Assembly: GCA_039029315.1 (NCBI GenBank)
Contig: JBCCGK010000010.1
Location: 109,705-173,704, forward strand
Reading direction: 5' to 3'
DNA: 64,000 bases
DNA from: JBCCCJ01 sp039029315
Lineage (GTDB): Bacteria; Bacteroidota; Bacteroidia; J057
Positions 42,381 to 51,505 of this stretch are shown here, piece by piece; the stretch's first letter is position 1, and every line of letters starts with the position of its first letter. Made by a program: the position numbers and the translations under genes. The notes under the pieces are model-generated. The model ran no database searches and was not told the DNA's origin. It saw only the letters and a program-made list of their open reading frames with translations.

Positions 42381-43448
42381 ATGACACGTATCACCCTACT
42401 TAAACAACAATTGTCTCTCCTGAAGGAACAGGAACCAAAACTGAGAAACAGGGATCTTGCCAAGCGTCTTGCGATCAGTGAAGCAGAATTGGTCAGCCTG
42501 GATGTTGGAGATTCCGTCACCCGTCTTGGGGGTAATTGGAAGGTGTTGCTCCAGGAACTCAAATCTATGGGTCATGTCATGGCCTTGAGCAGAAATGAAT
42601 ATTGTGTACATGAACGAAAAGGTGTGTATGACAATATAGAATTCTATGAAGGGCCTCACAATATGGGGGTAGCGGTCAATGAGGACATAGACCTTCGATT
42701 CTTCATGAATGAATGGGAATATGGGCTGGCTGTCATCAAACAACATGGCAAAATTGGCATTTTGTACTCCTTCCAGTTTTTCAACAAAAGAGGAGAAGCA
42801 GTCCATAAGGTGTATTCAACCCCCACTTCTGATATTTATGCCTATCATCAAATTGTGAAGAATTTTCGGGACCCAAATCAAGATCCCATCATTGGGGTAG
42901 ATACTTCTGAAAAAGAAAAACAGGCAGAAAAGCCTGACAGCGAAATCGATGTTGAGTCATTCCAGGAAGACTGGCGTCAATTGCAGGACACGCACCACTT
43001 CTTTGGTTTGCTCAGAAAATACGGTCTGACACGCGAGCAAGGATTTAGGTTGGCACCATCTGGATTTACTCACAAAGTCAATAATCAATCCGTGATTCAA
43101 ATGCTTCAGGCAGCAGCCAACAAGACAGTACCAATCATGTGTTTTGTCAACAGTCCTGGCTGTATTCAAATTCATACAGGACCAGTAAAAAATCTAAAAT
43201 TCTTTGGAGATTGGTACAATGTGATGGATCCAAAGTTCAATTTACACCTGAATATGAAGGGCGTTCATTCCTCCTGGATTGTCAAAAAACCAACGGAAGA
43301 TGGCCTGGTCACTAGCCTGGAATTGTTTGATCAAGAGGGAAATCAAATCGTCTATTTCTTTGGTGCCAGAAAGCCAGGAAAGTCAGAGTTGGAGGAATGG
43401 AGAGAGCTAATTCACGATCTGGAAACAAACATACAAATTCACACATAA
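42381..43448 (+). CDS. hmuS: Heme-degrading/heme-handling protein HmuS
   Basis: The 355-aa cytoplasmic protein has the duplicated HemS/HmuS/ChuS fold. The first half (about 1-170) has RNRDLAKRLAISEAELVSLDVGD and ALSRNEYCVHERKGVYD, followed by an acidic linker (SEKEKQAEKPDSEID), and the second half repeats the fold (YGLTREQGFRLA...MCFVNSPGCIQIHTGPVKNLKF..., WIVKKPTEDGLVTSLELFD). It binds heme after import and passes it on or breaks it down. Both halves are complete. Confidence 0.93.
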   Translation: MTRITLLKQQLSLLKEQEPKLRNRDLAKRLAISEAELVSLDVGDSVTRLGGNWKVLLQELKSMGHVMALSRNEYCVHERKGVYDNIEFYEGPHNMGVAVNEDIDLRFFMNEWEYGLAVIKQHGKIGILYSFQFFNKRGEAVHKVYSTPTSDIYAYHQIVKNFRDPNQDPIIGVDTSEKEKQAEKPDSEIDVESFQEDWRQLQDTHHFFGLLRKYGLTREQGFRLAPSGFTHKVNNQSVIQMLQAAANKTVPIMCFVNSPGCIQIHTGPVKNLKFFGDWYNVMDPKFNLHLNMKGVHSSWIVKKPTEDGLVTSLELFDQEGNQIVYFFGARKPGKSELEEWRELIHDLETNIQIHT

Positions 43449-43451
43449 TCC

Positions 43452-43784
43452 ATGTGCAGTTATCAGTTATTATCTCAAGGGCCTTTGGGATCTATTAGAT
43501 GGTGCAAGACCTGTGGTACCTTCAATATCCTGTTCAACAATATCTCTTTCAGTTTCAAGCCCGAAGCCTTTCAAAAATTCAAACGAAATGTTTCAGACTG
43601 TTATGCTCACTATTCTCAATCCAATTGTGCGGTTAAGAAGCGGGATATTGTGTTCAATACCAGCTCTGCTGGTGTTCATTTTGTATTTTCAGTCAATGAG
43701 TTGGGGGAACTTCTTTTTCTGATGCAAACTGCAGAATTATGCCATGTGTCACCCGAGGAGCTGGATGAACCACCTCTTGTCTAA
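43452..43784 (+). CDS. Small conserved protein of the heme operon (unknown)
   Basis: The 110-aa product starts MCSYQLLSQGPLGSIRWCKTCGTFNILFNN. CSYQLL...IRWCKTCGTF has a CxxC-like pair plus other Cys/His that could bind metal or heme iron. Similar short proteins occur in Bacteroidota as an uncharacterised family (I believe DUF6686). It starts three bases after hmuS and precedes the receptor gene by 15, so it is a regular operon member. I assign no function. Confidence 0.75.
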   Translation: MCSYQLLSQGPLGSIRWCKTCGTFNILFNNISFSFKPEAFQKFKRNVSDCYAHYSQSNCAVKKRDIVFNTSSAGVHFVFSVNELGELLFLMQTAELCHVSPEELDEPPLV

Positions 43785-43799
43785 CTAAGCATTGATATC

Positions 43800-45875
43800 A
43801 TGAAGCACCCTCATCTGATCTCCGGATTGATCCTCCTATCATTTGTTGTTGGTTCCCTGCCTGCTATTGGTCAATCTGACAGCAGTCAACATGACATCCA
43901 ACTAGAAGATGTCATCATCACGGCCCAATACGCTCCAACGGATTCGCGAAGCGCTATCCATGAAGTAAAAATCATCAAGGAAATAGACATCAAACGGCAG
44001 GGTTTCAACAATTTGGCTGAGGTCCTCACCAATCAAGTCAATTTGAGAGTCAGCACTGATCCTGTCCTCGGCAATGGTTTAAGGATTCAGGGAATTGGAG
44101 GAGAAAATGTACAAATCATGATTGATGGGATTCCAGTCATTGGCAGGCTAAACGGAAACATAGATCTGTCCCAAATTTTGTTGCAGAATATTTCCCGAAT
44201 CGAAATCATTGAGGGCGCTTTGTCTTCACAATATGGGAGCAACGCCTCTGGAGGAGTGATAAATCTAATCACCAAAAAGGCCCAGGTCAATCGCGTTCAA
44301 CTAGACAATCAAAATCAATATGAGAATATAGGGATTATCAACAATTCACTCTCGTTGGGCATTCAACTTGGAAAGGTATATGCTTCCCTGCAAGCTAGCA
44401 GATACGATTTTCAATCTGCACCTGTTGATAGTCTTCGCTTGATGAAAACAGATACATTGGCTACAGGTGAACAATTTCGCACCAGAGTTCATCCCTGGAA
44501 TCCCAAACGCCAATTAGGACTGGATGGAACTCTCTTATACAGATTTTCTGATTCCAGCAAGCTCTCATATCGCTACAAATTTTTTGATGAAACCCTGAAC
44601 ATTTACGGAGAAGTTCGCCTCCCTAGCTTTCGTCCATATTCCTTCGACGACTCCTATCACACCTTCAGACAGGATCATCAGTTGAGTTTTGATAGTTATC
44701 TGGGGTCCCGGCTATATCTGACCTCCACGACAGGCTATAACTACTATGATAGAACAAATGAAACGATTCGGTTGGATTTGGAGCAAGATACCTCCCGAAT
44801 AATCACTGGAAGCCAGGATACTTCTGTATTCACAACCTTGCTACACAGAAGTATCATCAGCACCAATACTTCTGATGTAATCAATGGCCAATTTGGATTT
44901 GAGTTGAAACACGAAACTGGAAGTGGTGGCCGCATCATTGATAGCACTTCGCTTCCTCTCAATCGTGCGGTCTTGTCTAATTATGCTGCTTGGTTAAGTT
45001 TCAAATTCCAGCTTGATCCGAAGGTATTGGTTCAGACCAATCTTCGATATGGATACAATACCAAATATCGACATCCATGGATTCCTTCTGTGAATGCCAA
45101 GTGGTCTCCAAATCAACAATGGACCATCAGAGCTGGATATGCGCGAGGATTTCGGGCTCCTTCCCTCAAGGAATTGCACTTCAATTTCATTGACATCAAT
45201 CACTTTATCATCGGCAATCCCGAGTTGGAAGCAGAATATTCCCACAATGCCACTCTTAGCAGTACCTATAAAAAGGTATTCCAAACAAATCACTCGATCC
45301 AGGTAAAAGGAAAACTCTTCTACAACCATATCTCCAATCGAATCATTCTCGCTCAATTCGACCAGCTTCAGTTCAATTATCAGAATGTTGCGAAATACGA
45401 AACCAACGGACTCAATTTAAGTGTTCAGTACGATTGGGGCAGAAAATTGTCTGTAAAATCAGCTTTTGCATTTACCAGATTGTACAACATATGGTCAGAA
45501 GAATCCGAGACCGCTAGCTTTGTCCCACTCCCCGAATGGCAAAACGAGCTACAATGGGTAATTCCTGGCAGTCAGACAAGACTGGTGTTGACACATCGGT
45601 TCATTGGCAAACAAATCAGATTTTTTACCAATGCAGAAGGAGCACTTGAGGAAGGCTACATTGGACATTATCATCTATTGAATGCCTCATTAAGTCGCGA
45701 TTTCTGGAAGAAACGCATCTTTATCTCTGTCGGCTCCAAAAATCTGCTGAATACTCAAACTGTCCCTCTGGTTGGACAAGCTGGAGGCCCACATAGTAGT
45801 GTTGGCAGCAGCCAACTGCTGAATTGGGGAAGAAGTTTTTTCATCCGACTGAATCTCACAATTGGGAAACAATAG
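43800..45875 (+). CDS. TonB-dependent receptor, probably for heme
   Basis: The 691-aa product has a signal peptide (ending AIGQ), a plug domain (about 35-160; LEDVIITAQYAPTDSRSAIHEVKII ... GGENVQIMIDGIPVIGRLNG ... ISRIEIIEGALSSQYGSNASGGVINLITKK), and a 22-strand-type barrel ending in FFIRLNLTIGKQ. It lacks the SusC-type N-terminal extension, so it is a classical nutrient receptor. Position inside the hmu operon makes heme or hemoprotein-derived heme the likely substrate (HmuR role), with energy from TonB-ExbBD encoded elsewhere. The receptor histidines cannot be assigned without alignment. Confidence 0.92.
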   Translation: MKHPHLISGLILLSFVVGSLPAIGQSDSSQHDIQLEDVIITAQYAPTDSRSAIHEVKIIKEIDIKRQGFNNLAEVLTNQVNLRVSTDPVLGNGLRIQGIGGENVQIMIDGIPVIGRLNGNIDLSQILLQNISRIEIIEGALSSQYGSNASGGVINLITKKAQVNRVQLDNQNQYENIGIINNSLSLGIQLGKVYASLQASRYDFQSAPVDSLRLMKTDTLATGEQFRTRVHPWNPKRQLGLDGTLLYRFSDSSKLSYRYKFFDETLNIYGEVRLPSFRPYSFDDSYHTFRQDHQLSFDSYLGSRLYLTSTTGYNYYDRTNETIRLDLEQDTSRIITGSQDTSVFTTLLHRSIISTNTSDVINGQFGFELKHETGSGGRIIDSTSLPLNRAVLSNYAAWLSFKFQLDPKVLVQTNLRYGYNTKYRHPWIPSVNAKWSPNQQWTIRAGYARGFRAPSLKELHFNFIDINHFIIGNPELEAEYSHNATLSSTYKKVFQTNHSIQVKGKLFYNHISNRIILAQFDQLQFNYQNVAKYETNGLNLSVQYDWGRKLSVKSAFAFTRLYNIWSEESETASFVPLPEWQNELQWVIPGSQTRLVLTHRFIGKQIRFFTNAEGALEEGYIGHYHLLNASLSRDFWKKRIFISVGSKNLLNTQTVPLVGQAGGPHSSVGSSQLLNWGRSFFIRLNLTIGKQ

Positions 45876-45896
45876 GTCAAGCTGTAAATTGGGAAT

Positions 45897-46763
45897 ATGA
45901 AGGATCGATTTTCAGACCTAATACTGACAGCCCTCATGTTACTGCTTGCCAATATCCTTGTCTCCCAATCCAAACCTGCCTATGTGATTGTGAATAACAA
46001 AGGGAAGCAGGTATCCTATTCAAAGATGCTGAAAAAACTCAGTAAATCGGATGTGGTTCTCTTTGGCGAAATTCACAATAACCCCATCTGTCATTGGCTT
46101 CAACTGGAAGTAAGCATGGATCTTTTTGCCATCAAACCTATCAGTCTTGGAGCAGAAATGTTTGAACGAGATTATGAGGAATCCCTTCAATTGTACCTTC
46201 AAGGGGCCATAGACGAAGGAGAATTCAAGGATACTGTCAAATTATGGAAAAATTTCAGGACAGACTATCAACCCCTGGTAGAATTTGCCAAGAAACATTC
46301 CATTCCTTTTGTTGGGACAAATATTCCCCGCCGATTTGCCAGTATGGTCTATCGCGACGGGTTTGAAGTATTGGATTCTCTCTCCGATCAGGAGAAAAGC
46401 TGGATCGCTCCTCTTCCGATCTTGTATGATCCTGAAGTTCCCTGCTACAAAAACATGCTGGATATGGTTCCAGGGCATGGGGGCCCCAACTTCCCAAAAG
46501 CTCAGGCCATCAAGGATGCCACTATGGCACACTTTATCCTTCATCATCTTAGGTCTGATCGCTTATTCCTTCATATCCACGGCACCTACCATTCGGACAA
46601 CTATGAGGGAATTTTGTGGTATTTGCGAAAGTTCCAACCAAACTTGACATATTCCACCATCAGCTCTGTCAGTCAGGAAGATCTGTCGAAGCTGGAATCC
46701 GAGCATATGGGAAAAGCTGATTTCATTCTGGTCGTGCCCGATCGAATGACCAACACTTATTGA
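45897..46763 (+). CDS. ChaN-like heme-associated protein
   Basis: The 288-aa product has an N-terminal signal-like segment and the ChaN domain: DVVLFGEIHNNPICHWLQLEV, SLGAEMFERDYEESLQLYLQGAIDEGEFKD, and then a helical region and RLFLHIHGTYHSDNYEGILWYL. ChaN of Campylobacter binds two stacked hemes as an iron-regulated lipoprotein. Here it has no clear lipobox. It follows the receptor by 21 bases at the end of the heme operon. Confidence 0.85.
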   Translation: MKDRFSDLILTALMLLLANILVSQSKPAYVIVNNKGKQVSYSKMLKKLSKSDVVLFGEIHNNPICHWLQLEVSMDLFAIKPISLGAEMFERDYEESLQLYLQGAIDEGEFKDTVKLWKNFRTDYQPLVEFAKKHSIPFVGTNIPRRFASMVYRDGFEVLDSLSDQEKSWIAPLPILYDPEVPCYKNMLDMVPGHGGPNFPKAQAIKDATMAHFILHHLRSDRLFLHIHGTYHSDNYEGILWYLRKFQPNLTYSTISSVSQEDLSKLESEHMGKADFILVVPDRMTNTY

Positions 46764-46858
46764 GAAGTAGGATTGAAGGAGAAAATGTCGGGATTTCGTC
46801 CGTAAACATTTTCCTCATTCTCATTTCATCCCAATCGGTGTCAGTCGTAGGTTGAGGT

Positions 46859-47398
46859 ATGAACAAAACACATCTCTTTATTGCCTTGCTGAGTGTACTT
46901 GTTTGTTTGATGTTCACCTTATATCTGCAAACCCAGGATCGTGTACATCAGCTTGAGCAACAATTATCTAGTGTCCCGCATGACGAAGATGAAGCCATCC
47001 TGTTGGATGCCATGGATCGATTCCAACGCTTTGGATCTAAATTATGGTTTGCTGGCGAATATGAGAACTGGGAATTGGCTTCCTTTTATGTCCATGAAAT
47101 AGAGGAAGTCATTGAAGAGCTTGAGTCCAGCAATATCCTGGAAGAAGGGCAGGATATTGCTGAACTTGCCTCAAGATTACCTGCTCCAGCCCTGATGGCG
47201 GTCGAGAAGGGCATTCATGCACAAGATCGCGTGCAGTTTCAGCAAGGCTATCATCGACTTGTGAGTGCTTGCAACGCTTGTCATGTAGCAACCAAAAAAC
47301 CATTCATCCAGATTGGGATTCCCCACAAAGGCTCTATGGCTAATCAGGTGTTCCAGTCTCCTACAATGATCCAGACAAGGGCAAAACAGGCACATTGA
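46859..47398 (+). CDS. Exported or membrane-anchored CxxCH protein (cytochrome-c-like)
   Basis: The 179-aa product has an N-terminal membrane helix or signal (HLFIALLSVLVCLMFTLYLQ) and then an all-helical body with a heme attachment site CNACH about residue 138, in LVSACNACHVATKKPF. The helical body before the motif is similar in layout to four-helix cytochrome c' like domains. It could bind heme covalently, fitting the heme locus, or shuttle electrons for heme iron reduction. The gap to the upstream gene is 95 bp, so it may have its own promoter. Converges on the gene at 47412 with only 13 bp between stops. Confidence 0.75.
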   Translation: MNKTHLFIALLSVLVCLMFTLYLQTQDRVHQLEQQLSSVPHDEDEAILLDAMDRFQRFGSKLWFAGEYENWELASFYVHEIEEVIEELESSNILEEGQDIAELASRLPAPALMAVEKGIHAQDRVQFQQGYHRLVSACNACHVATKKPFIQIGIPHKGSMANQVFQSPTMIQTRAKQAH

Positions 47399-47411
47399 CA
47401 GCGGTAGTCTA

Positions 47412-49907
47412 TCAAGGACTTATGGTCAACTTCCTAACCACTATCCCGGTTTCTGTCTCGATTCTAAGGAGATAGATTCCCCCTGGCAATCCCTCAAGAG
47501 GGAAGGAAGTTTTCGGTTGATTTCTCAAGTGTTTATGACTCAACAATTGACCGCTAAAGGTATACAAACTGGCTTTCCAACTTTGGGAGGTTCCGATTTC
47601 CAGATATACTTGATTCTGAGCTGGCTGCGGATAAATCTTAAGAGAAGTTCCCAACTCATCGACGATACTGGTACTCGAAGATTCCTCCACAACCACTTCC
47701 ACACCATGCGTTTGAACAGCAACTTCAGTCCCATCAGCTCTGATGAGCTTGATCCCGGACAGATCGAGCTTGAGGGTTTCGAAGACATCATGTTTCCCCA
47801 TGATATCATCAATCATGACAATGCTCATCATGGCTATCTCTCCATATCCAGATCTGGGAAGATGATCTTTTCGAGTCAGGGCCACATGTGTTTGTCCGTC
47901 CGGGTAAACATCCCGTTGGAGACCCAACAGATCTGTTCCATAGGTTCCTAACCAGCCATTATATCGAATATTGGCACTAGCAGAATCGACGAGGTTGGGA
48001 TCATAATCAATGCTGAAGGCCAATCCATATATACTATCCGCCATCAAGGTATCTACTCCCAGCATTACGGAGATCAGAAGGGTATCGCCCACAGACACAC
48101 TATCGCTTGAGGGCACGAGGAATAGAGGAGGATCTGTCATTCCACCCTGCGTTCCCTCAAATTTGTTATGGGTCAGGCCATAATTCAGATTGATGGCTAG
48201 GGTATCATCATCATTGATGAGGCCATTGCCGTCAGTATCACTGAATGCGGCATTGACAGTACCAGCGCCAGAAGGAAATGCAGTAGCCAATTGAGCTTGC
48301 CAATTCAGGCTTGCCGATGGTCGGAGAGGTCCAGAGTGGCCATAGGTTAAGCCGATTTCCAACAAATCTGTATTGTCTACCACACCATTGTCATCTGCAT
48401 CTCCGGGCCATACACATAAGAAGGAATGAACAATGCTATCGCTGACCACACAGCCGATGGCATCGGTGACAGTCACATGATACGTCCCTATAGCCGAAAC
48501 AATGATATCAGGTGTTGTTTCTCCCGTATTCCACTGATAGGAATATGGCGAAGTTCCTCCTGAAACTGTGGTCATGAGAGTGGCAGTATCACCCGGACAT
48601 ACCAGACTTGAATCCATGCTGATATCCACAACCAAATCACAGCTATCTACAATGATCAGGAATGAATAGTCTGCATAGCCAGTGGCAACTTGGGTTGTGT
48701 CTTCCAATTTTATGTTGAATGCATATCTTCCTAACGCTAGAGGTGTCCAATCCAGTTGGGCTGTAGGGGAGATTCCTGCTACCGTATTTGTTATGGTTCC
48801 AGAACTATAATCCAGAAAATTCGCTCCCGGCAGATTTCCACTCCAACTCATACTGACTGTATCTCCTGCATTGGGATCAAGGGCCTGAATCGGTAGGCTA
48901 AGTGGTATTCCTTGTATTGCCTTTACTGTAAATGAATCTACATAGATTCCTCCAGTGAGTAAAGGCGCACCGCCGCCATTAGGATCAATATACGGATGTG
49001 GATTCAAACTGGGGAAAGAGATGACAGACGAAATATTCATGTCCCGCCAGATCTTCCCAATCATGATGCCATCTCGATATTCGGTAAGCCCTACCCCAAC
49101 CGTATAGACACCAAAAGGGATGCTTGCAGCTGGAATCACCAAATCTCCATGATTGGGATCAATGAATGGAATCACAGATGGACCAAAGGGTTGAGTAGCA
49201 GAAAATCCTGGGAGATAAGTTACCGGGACGTTTCCGTTGGAAGTAAAAACAGGTTCCAGGCTATATACCAAAGAATCTCCATCTGGATCATAAGCTGCCA
49301 TGCTGAACCGGGCGCCATTCCCTTGTTCGATCACCATATAGGAGGGATCAAGCCATTGTGGAGAGCTATTGCAAATGGCGAGATCCAACACTTCTATTTT
49401 CGATAGATAACCAGTGCTGCTAACATTGCTCACGCTTACATTGCGGCAACAACTCCCCATGCTAATTTCAATTGGGCAACTAATCCCACAAAAATCATAA
49501 TCTCGTGAAAAAACGACCTGCCTGACTCCGGGCCAAATCACCCCTGGACCTTGTGAGGTACAAGTTGTTGGATTCCCTGGCGCTACTGGGGTAATTTCTA
49601 TATCACTGATGGTCGTCCAGTTCCCAAGAGCAGTAGGTGGCGTGAATGTACAACTGCTTAGAGAGGTAAAATCCAAGCCACTGCTTGGTGGAGCTGGTGT
49701 GCCTCCATTGCACTCAAAATAATCGGTAAGCATGATCCGATATGTACATCCGCCAAGACATTCATAAGCAATCTCTGCACCCTGGAAGTGGGTGCCCCAC
49801 AATTGGTTGGGCATCACACACAACAGGCCAATCCCAATGAGCAATTGGCACAGAAACGGTCTAAGGAGAGTTGGTATAGATTGGATCATAAGGAAGAGTT
49901 TATTCAT
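47412..49907 (-). CDS. Large secreted protein with SprB/PKD-like, dockerin-like and cohesin-like domains and type IX sorting domain
   Basis: The 831-aa product has a long signal (to about NQLWG), a Cys-rich N-terminal domain (AYECLGGCTYRIMLTDYFECNGG, roughly 40-420), a PKD/SprB-type repeat (PGDTATLMTTVSGGTSPYSYQWNTGET..., roughly 425-500), a dockerin-like double calcium loop (GDADDNGVVDNTDLLEIG ... DTDGNGLINDDDTLAINLNYG, roughly 505-590) and a cohesin-like beta domain (SVSVGDTLLISVMLG ... YGLAFSIDYDP, roughly 600-740). It ends with a sorting domain (IYPQPAQNQVYLE ... LPGGIYLLRIETETGIVVRKLTI). Type IX export to the surface is likely. Dockerin and cohesin modules can pair, which is unusual to find in one chain. 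Substrate unknown. Confidence 0.85.
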   Translation of the reverse strand: MNKLFLMIQSIPTLLRPFLCQLLIGIGLLCVMPNQLWGTHFQGAEIAYECLGGCTYRIMLTDYFECNGGTPAPPSSGLDFTSLSSCTFTPPTALGNWTTISDIEITPVAPGNPTTCTSQGPGVIWPGVRQVVFSRDYDFCGISCPIEISMGSCCRNVSVSNVSSTGYLSKIEVLDLAICNSSPQWLDPSYMVIEQGNGARFSMAAYDPDGDSLVYSLEPVFTSNGNVPVTYLPGFSATQPFGPSVIPFIDPNHGDLVIPAASIPFGVYTVGVGLTEYRDGIMIGKIWRDMNISSVISFPSLNPHPYIDPNGGGAPLLTGGIYVDSFTVKAIQGIPLSLPIQALDPNAGDTVSMSWSGNLPGANFLDYSSGTITNTVAGISPTAQLDWTPLALGRYAFNIKLEDTTQVATGYADYSFLIIVDSCDLVVDISMDSSLVCPGDTATLMTTVSGGTSPYSYQWNTGETTPDIIVSAIGTYHVTVTDAIGCVVSDSIVHSFLCVWPGDADDNGVVDNTDLLEIGLTYGHSGPLRPSASLNWQAQLATAFPSGAGTVNAAFSDTDGNGLINDDDTLAINLNYGLTHNKFEGTQGGMTDPPLFLVPSSDSVSVGDTLLISVMLGVDTLMADSIYGLAFSIDYDPNLVDSASANIRYNGWLGTYGTDLLGLQRDVYPDGQTHVALTRKDHLPRSGYGEIAMMSIVMIDDIMGKHDVFETLKLDLSGIKLIRADGTEVAVQTHGVEVVVEESSSTSIVDELGTSLKIYPQPAQNQVYLEIGTSQSWKASLYTFSGQLLSHKHLRNQPKTSFPLEGLPGGIYLLRIETETGIVVRKLTISP

Positions 49908-50016
49908 GTTTAGGTGGCAGCGCCATTCATGATCCCAAAAAGCCAGAAAGAAAGCTTAGAAAAAAGTACAATTTCACCTATTTTTGAAAAAATTTATATA
50001 TCTTTTAACTATAAAA

Positions 50017-50031
50017 AATTGATTATCAATT
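50017..50031. promoter_or_regulatory. AT-rich palindrome before the helical-repeat gene
   Basis: AATTGAT-T-ATCAATT is a perfect 7-1-7 dyad in a very AT-rich 140-bp divergent spacer. It could be an operator for either flanking gene. No good TTTG-N19-TAnnTTTG promoter was found here. Confidence 0.3.
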
Positions 50032-50047
50032 CATAAAATTAAATTTT

Positions 50048-51487
50048 TTGAAAAAAATATATTCAACATATTCCTTCCTCCAACGATTATCACCCAAGCA
50101 ACAAAAGGACTTTGTTGCATTTCTAGGCAATACGTACTTCAATCGACAAGAAAAGCTTGTTCAGTTGGCCAATATTCTCCTGGAAGATCCTGAGTCAGAT
50201 ATGGATAAAAAAAGCCTATTCATCCGGTTATTCGGTGAGGAAAAGACGTATCGGGAACAACTGGTGTATGATGCCATTTCTCAATTGGGTAAGCTGTTGA
50301 ACAAATTCCTGGCACTGCAAATGTTTGACACTGATCATGCGCTTCAACATCAGTGTCTGCTTCAGGCACTTTCCAATCAACAAGAGGAGAAAATGTACCA
50401 ACGTGCCTGGAAGAAAGCAGTCAAGCACTGGGAAGCATATCCCTATCGGGATTTGTCCTATTACAAAGGACAATTGAGCATCCACCAGAATGCAACTGAA
50501 TTCACTGCTGGGCTACAGGAAAGAAAACAGGAAGAACATCTGGAAGCCAGCATCAAATATCTGGATATTTATTATTGGAGTGCACGCCTCAAATACAGTT
50601 GTGAATTGCTCAATCGCCAAAACATTCTCAACCAGTCTGTCCCGGCGGAAGTCCTTGCTCCCCTGAACAGTTGGATTGAACACATCCCGGCAATCTACCT
50701 GGAAACTCCCCTTCTTCACGCCTATCTCCTGATTTTTCACAGCTTGAAAGAGCCAGAAAATGAAGATCGATATGAACGCATGATTCACTGGCTCCACCAT
50801 CATACAGACCGCATTTCTTCCAAAGAAGTATCTGACATGTATGCCTATGCGCAAAACTGTTGTATTCGCCGAATCAACCAGGGAGCTTCCGGGTACTTGA
50901 AGCGATTGTTTGATTTATTTGAGCAATTGGTAGCCAAACAGCTGGTCCTGGATGATGGGGTCATGGATCATCGCAAGCTCAAAAATATGGTAACAGTTGG
51001 CCTGCGGCTCAAAGCATTTGACTGGGTAGATACATTACTCCATATGCACCGGACTCACCTCTTGCCTCGCTATCAAGAGGATGCTTATCGATTCAATCTG
51101 GCTAGTCTGAAATATGCACAGGGGCGTCATTCAGAAGCTCTCACTCAGCTTCAGCAGGTCGAATTTCAGGACATTTACTACCATCTTAGCGCCAAATCTC
51201 TCTTGCTCAAACTCTACTTTGAATCAGACGAGGATGCGGCATTGGAATTTTTGCTGGAGACCTTTCGTCTCTATTTGCAGCGAAATCAATCTATCGGGGC
51301 TTTTCAAAGAAAGGTTCATCTGAATCTCATCCGGTTTACCAAAAAGCTGTATCGCCTACGAGAACAAAAAAGGATCCTCAAGGCTGAAGTCTTTCGCAGC
51401 AGGCAACAAGTGCTGCATGACAGCATCCTCACCAAAAAAGAAATCGCCAATCGATCCTGGCTTATCGAGCAACTTGGTCAACTCTAG
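50048..51487 (+). CDS. All-helical protein of unknown function (TPR-like)
   Basis: The 479-aa product starts MKKIYSTYSFLQRLSPKQQKDFVAFLGNTYFNRQEKLVQLANIL from a TTG codon; no in-frame ATG is near, and the N-terminus looks like a natural beginning. Almost the whole length is predicted helical, with paired helices such as SAKSLLLKLYFESDEDAALEFLLETFRLYL that resemble tetratricopeptide or similar repeats. Related proteins with the opening 'L..L...E...F..FL.S.YFN' are widespread and uncharacterised in Bacteroidota. No signal peptide or membrane helix, so cytoplasmic. Diverges from the large cargo gene. Confidence 0.75.
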   Translation: MKKIYSTYSFLQRLSPKQQKDFVAFLGNTYFNRQEKLVQLANILLEDPESDMDKKSLFIRLFGEEKTYREQLVYDAISQLGKLLNKFLALQMFDTDHALQHQCLLQALSNQQEEKMYQRAWKKAVKHWEAYPYRDLSYYKGQLSIHQNATEFTAGLQERKQEEHLEASIKYLDIYYWSARLKYSCELLNRQNILNQSVPAEVLAPLNSWIEHIPAIYLETPLLHAYLLIFHSLKEPENEDRYERMIHWLHHHTDRISSKEVSDMYAYAQNCCIRRINQGASGYLKRLFDLFEQLVAKQLVLDDGVMDHRKLKNMVTVGLRLKAFDWVDTLLHMHRTHLLPRYQEDAYRFNLASLKYAQGRHSEALTQLQQVEFQDIYYHLSAKSLLLKLYFESDEDAALEFLLETFRLYLQRNQSIGAFQRKVHLNLIRFTKKLYRLREQKRILKAEVFRSRQQVLHDSILTKKEIANRSWLIEQLGQL

Positions 51488-51505
51488 TGAGCGCCCACAC
51501 CATTG

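Noticed and set aside
46781..46813. Hairpin GAAAATGT/ACATTTTC after the ChaN-like gene as terminator
   Set aside because: Only eight base pairs with a 17-base loop and no T run; not convincing.
49981..50047. Promoter call upstream of the helical-repeat gene
   Set aside because: TTTG at 49983-49986 and TATCTTTT at 49999-50006 are only 12 bases apart, too short for the usual spacing.
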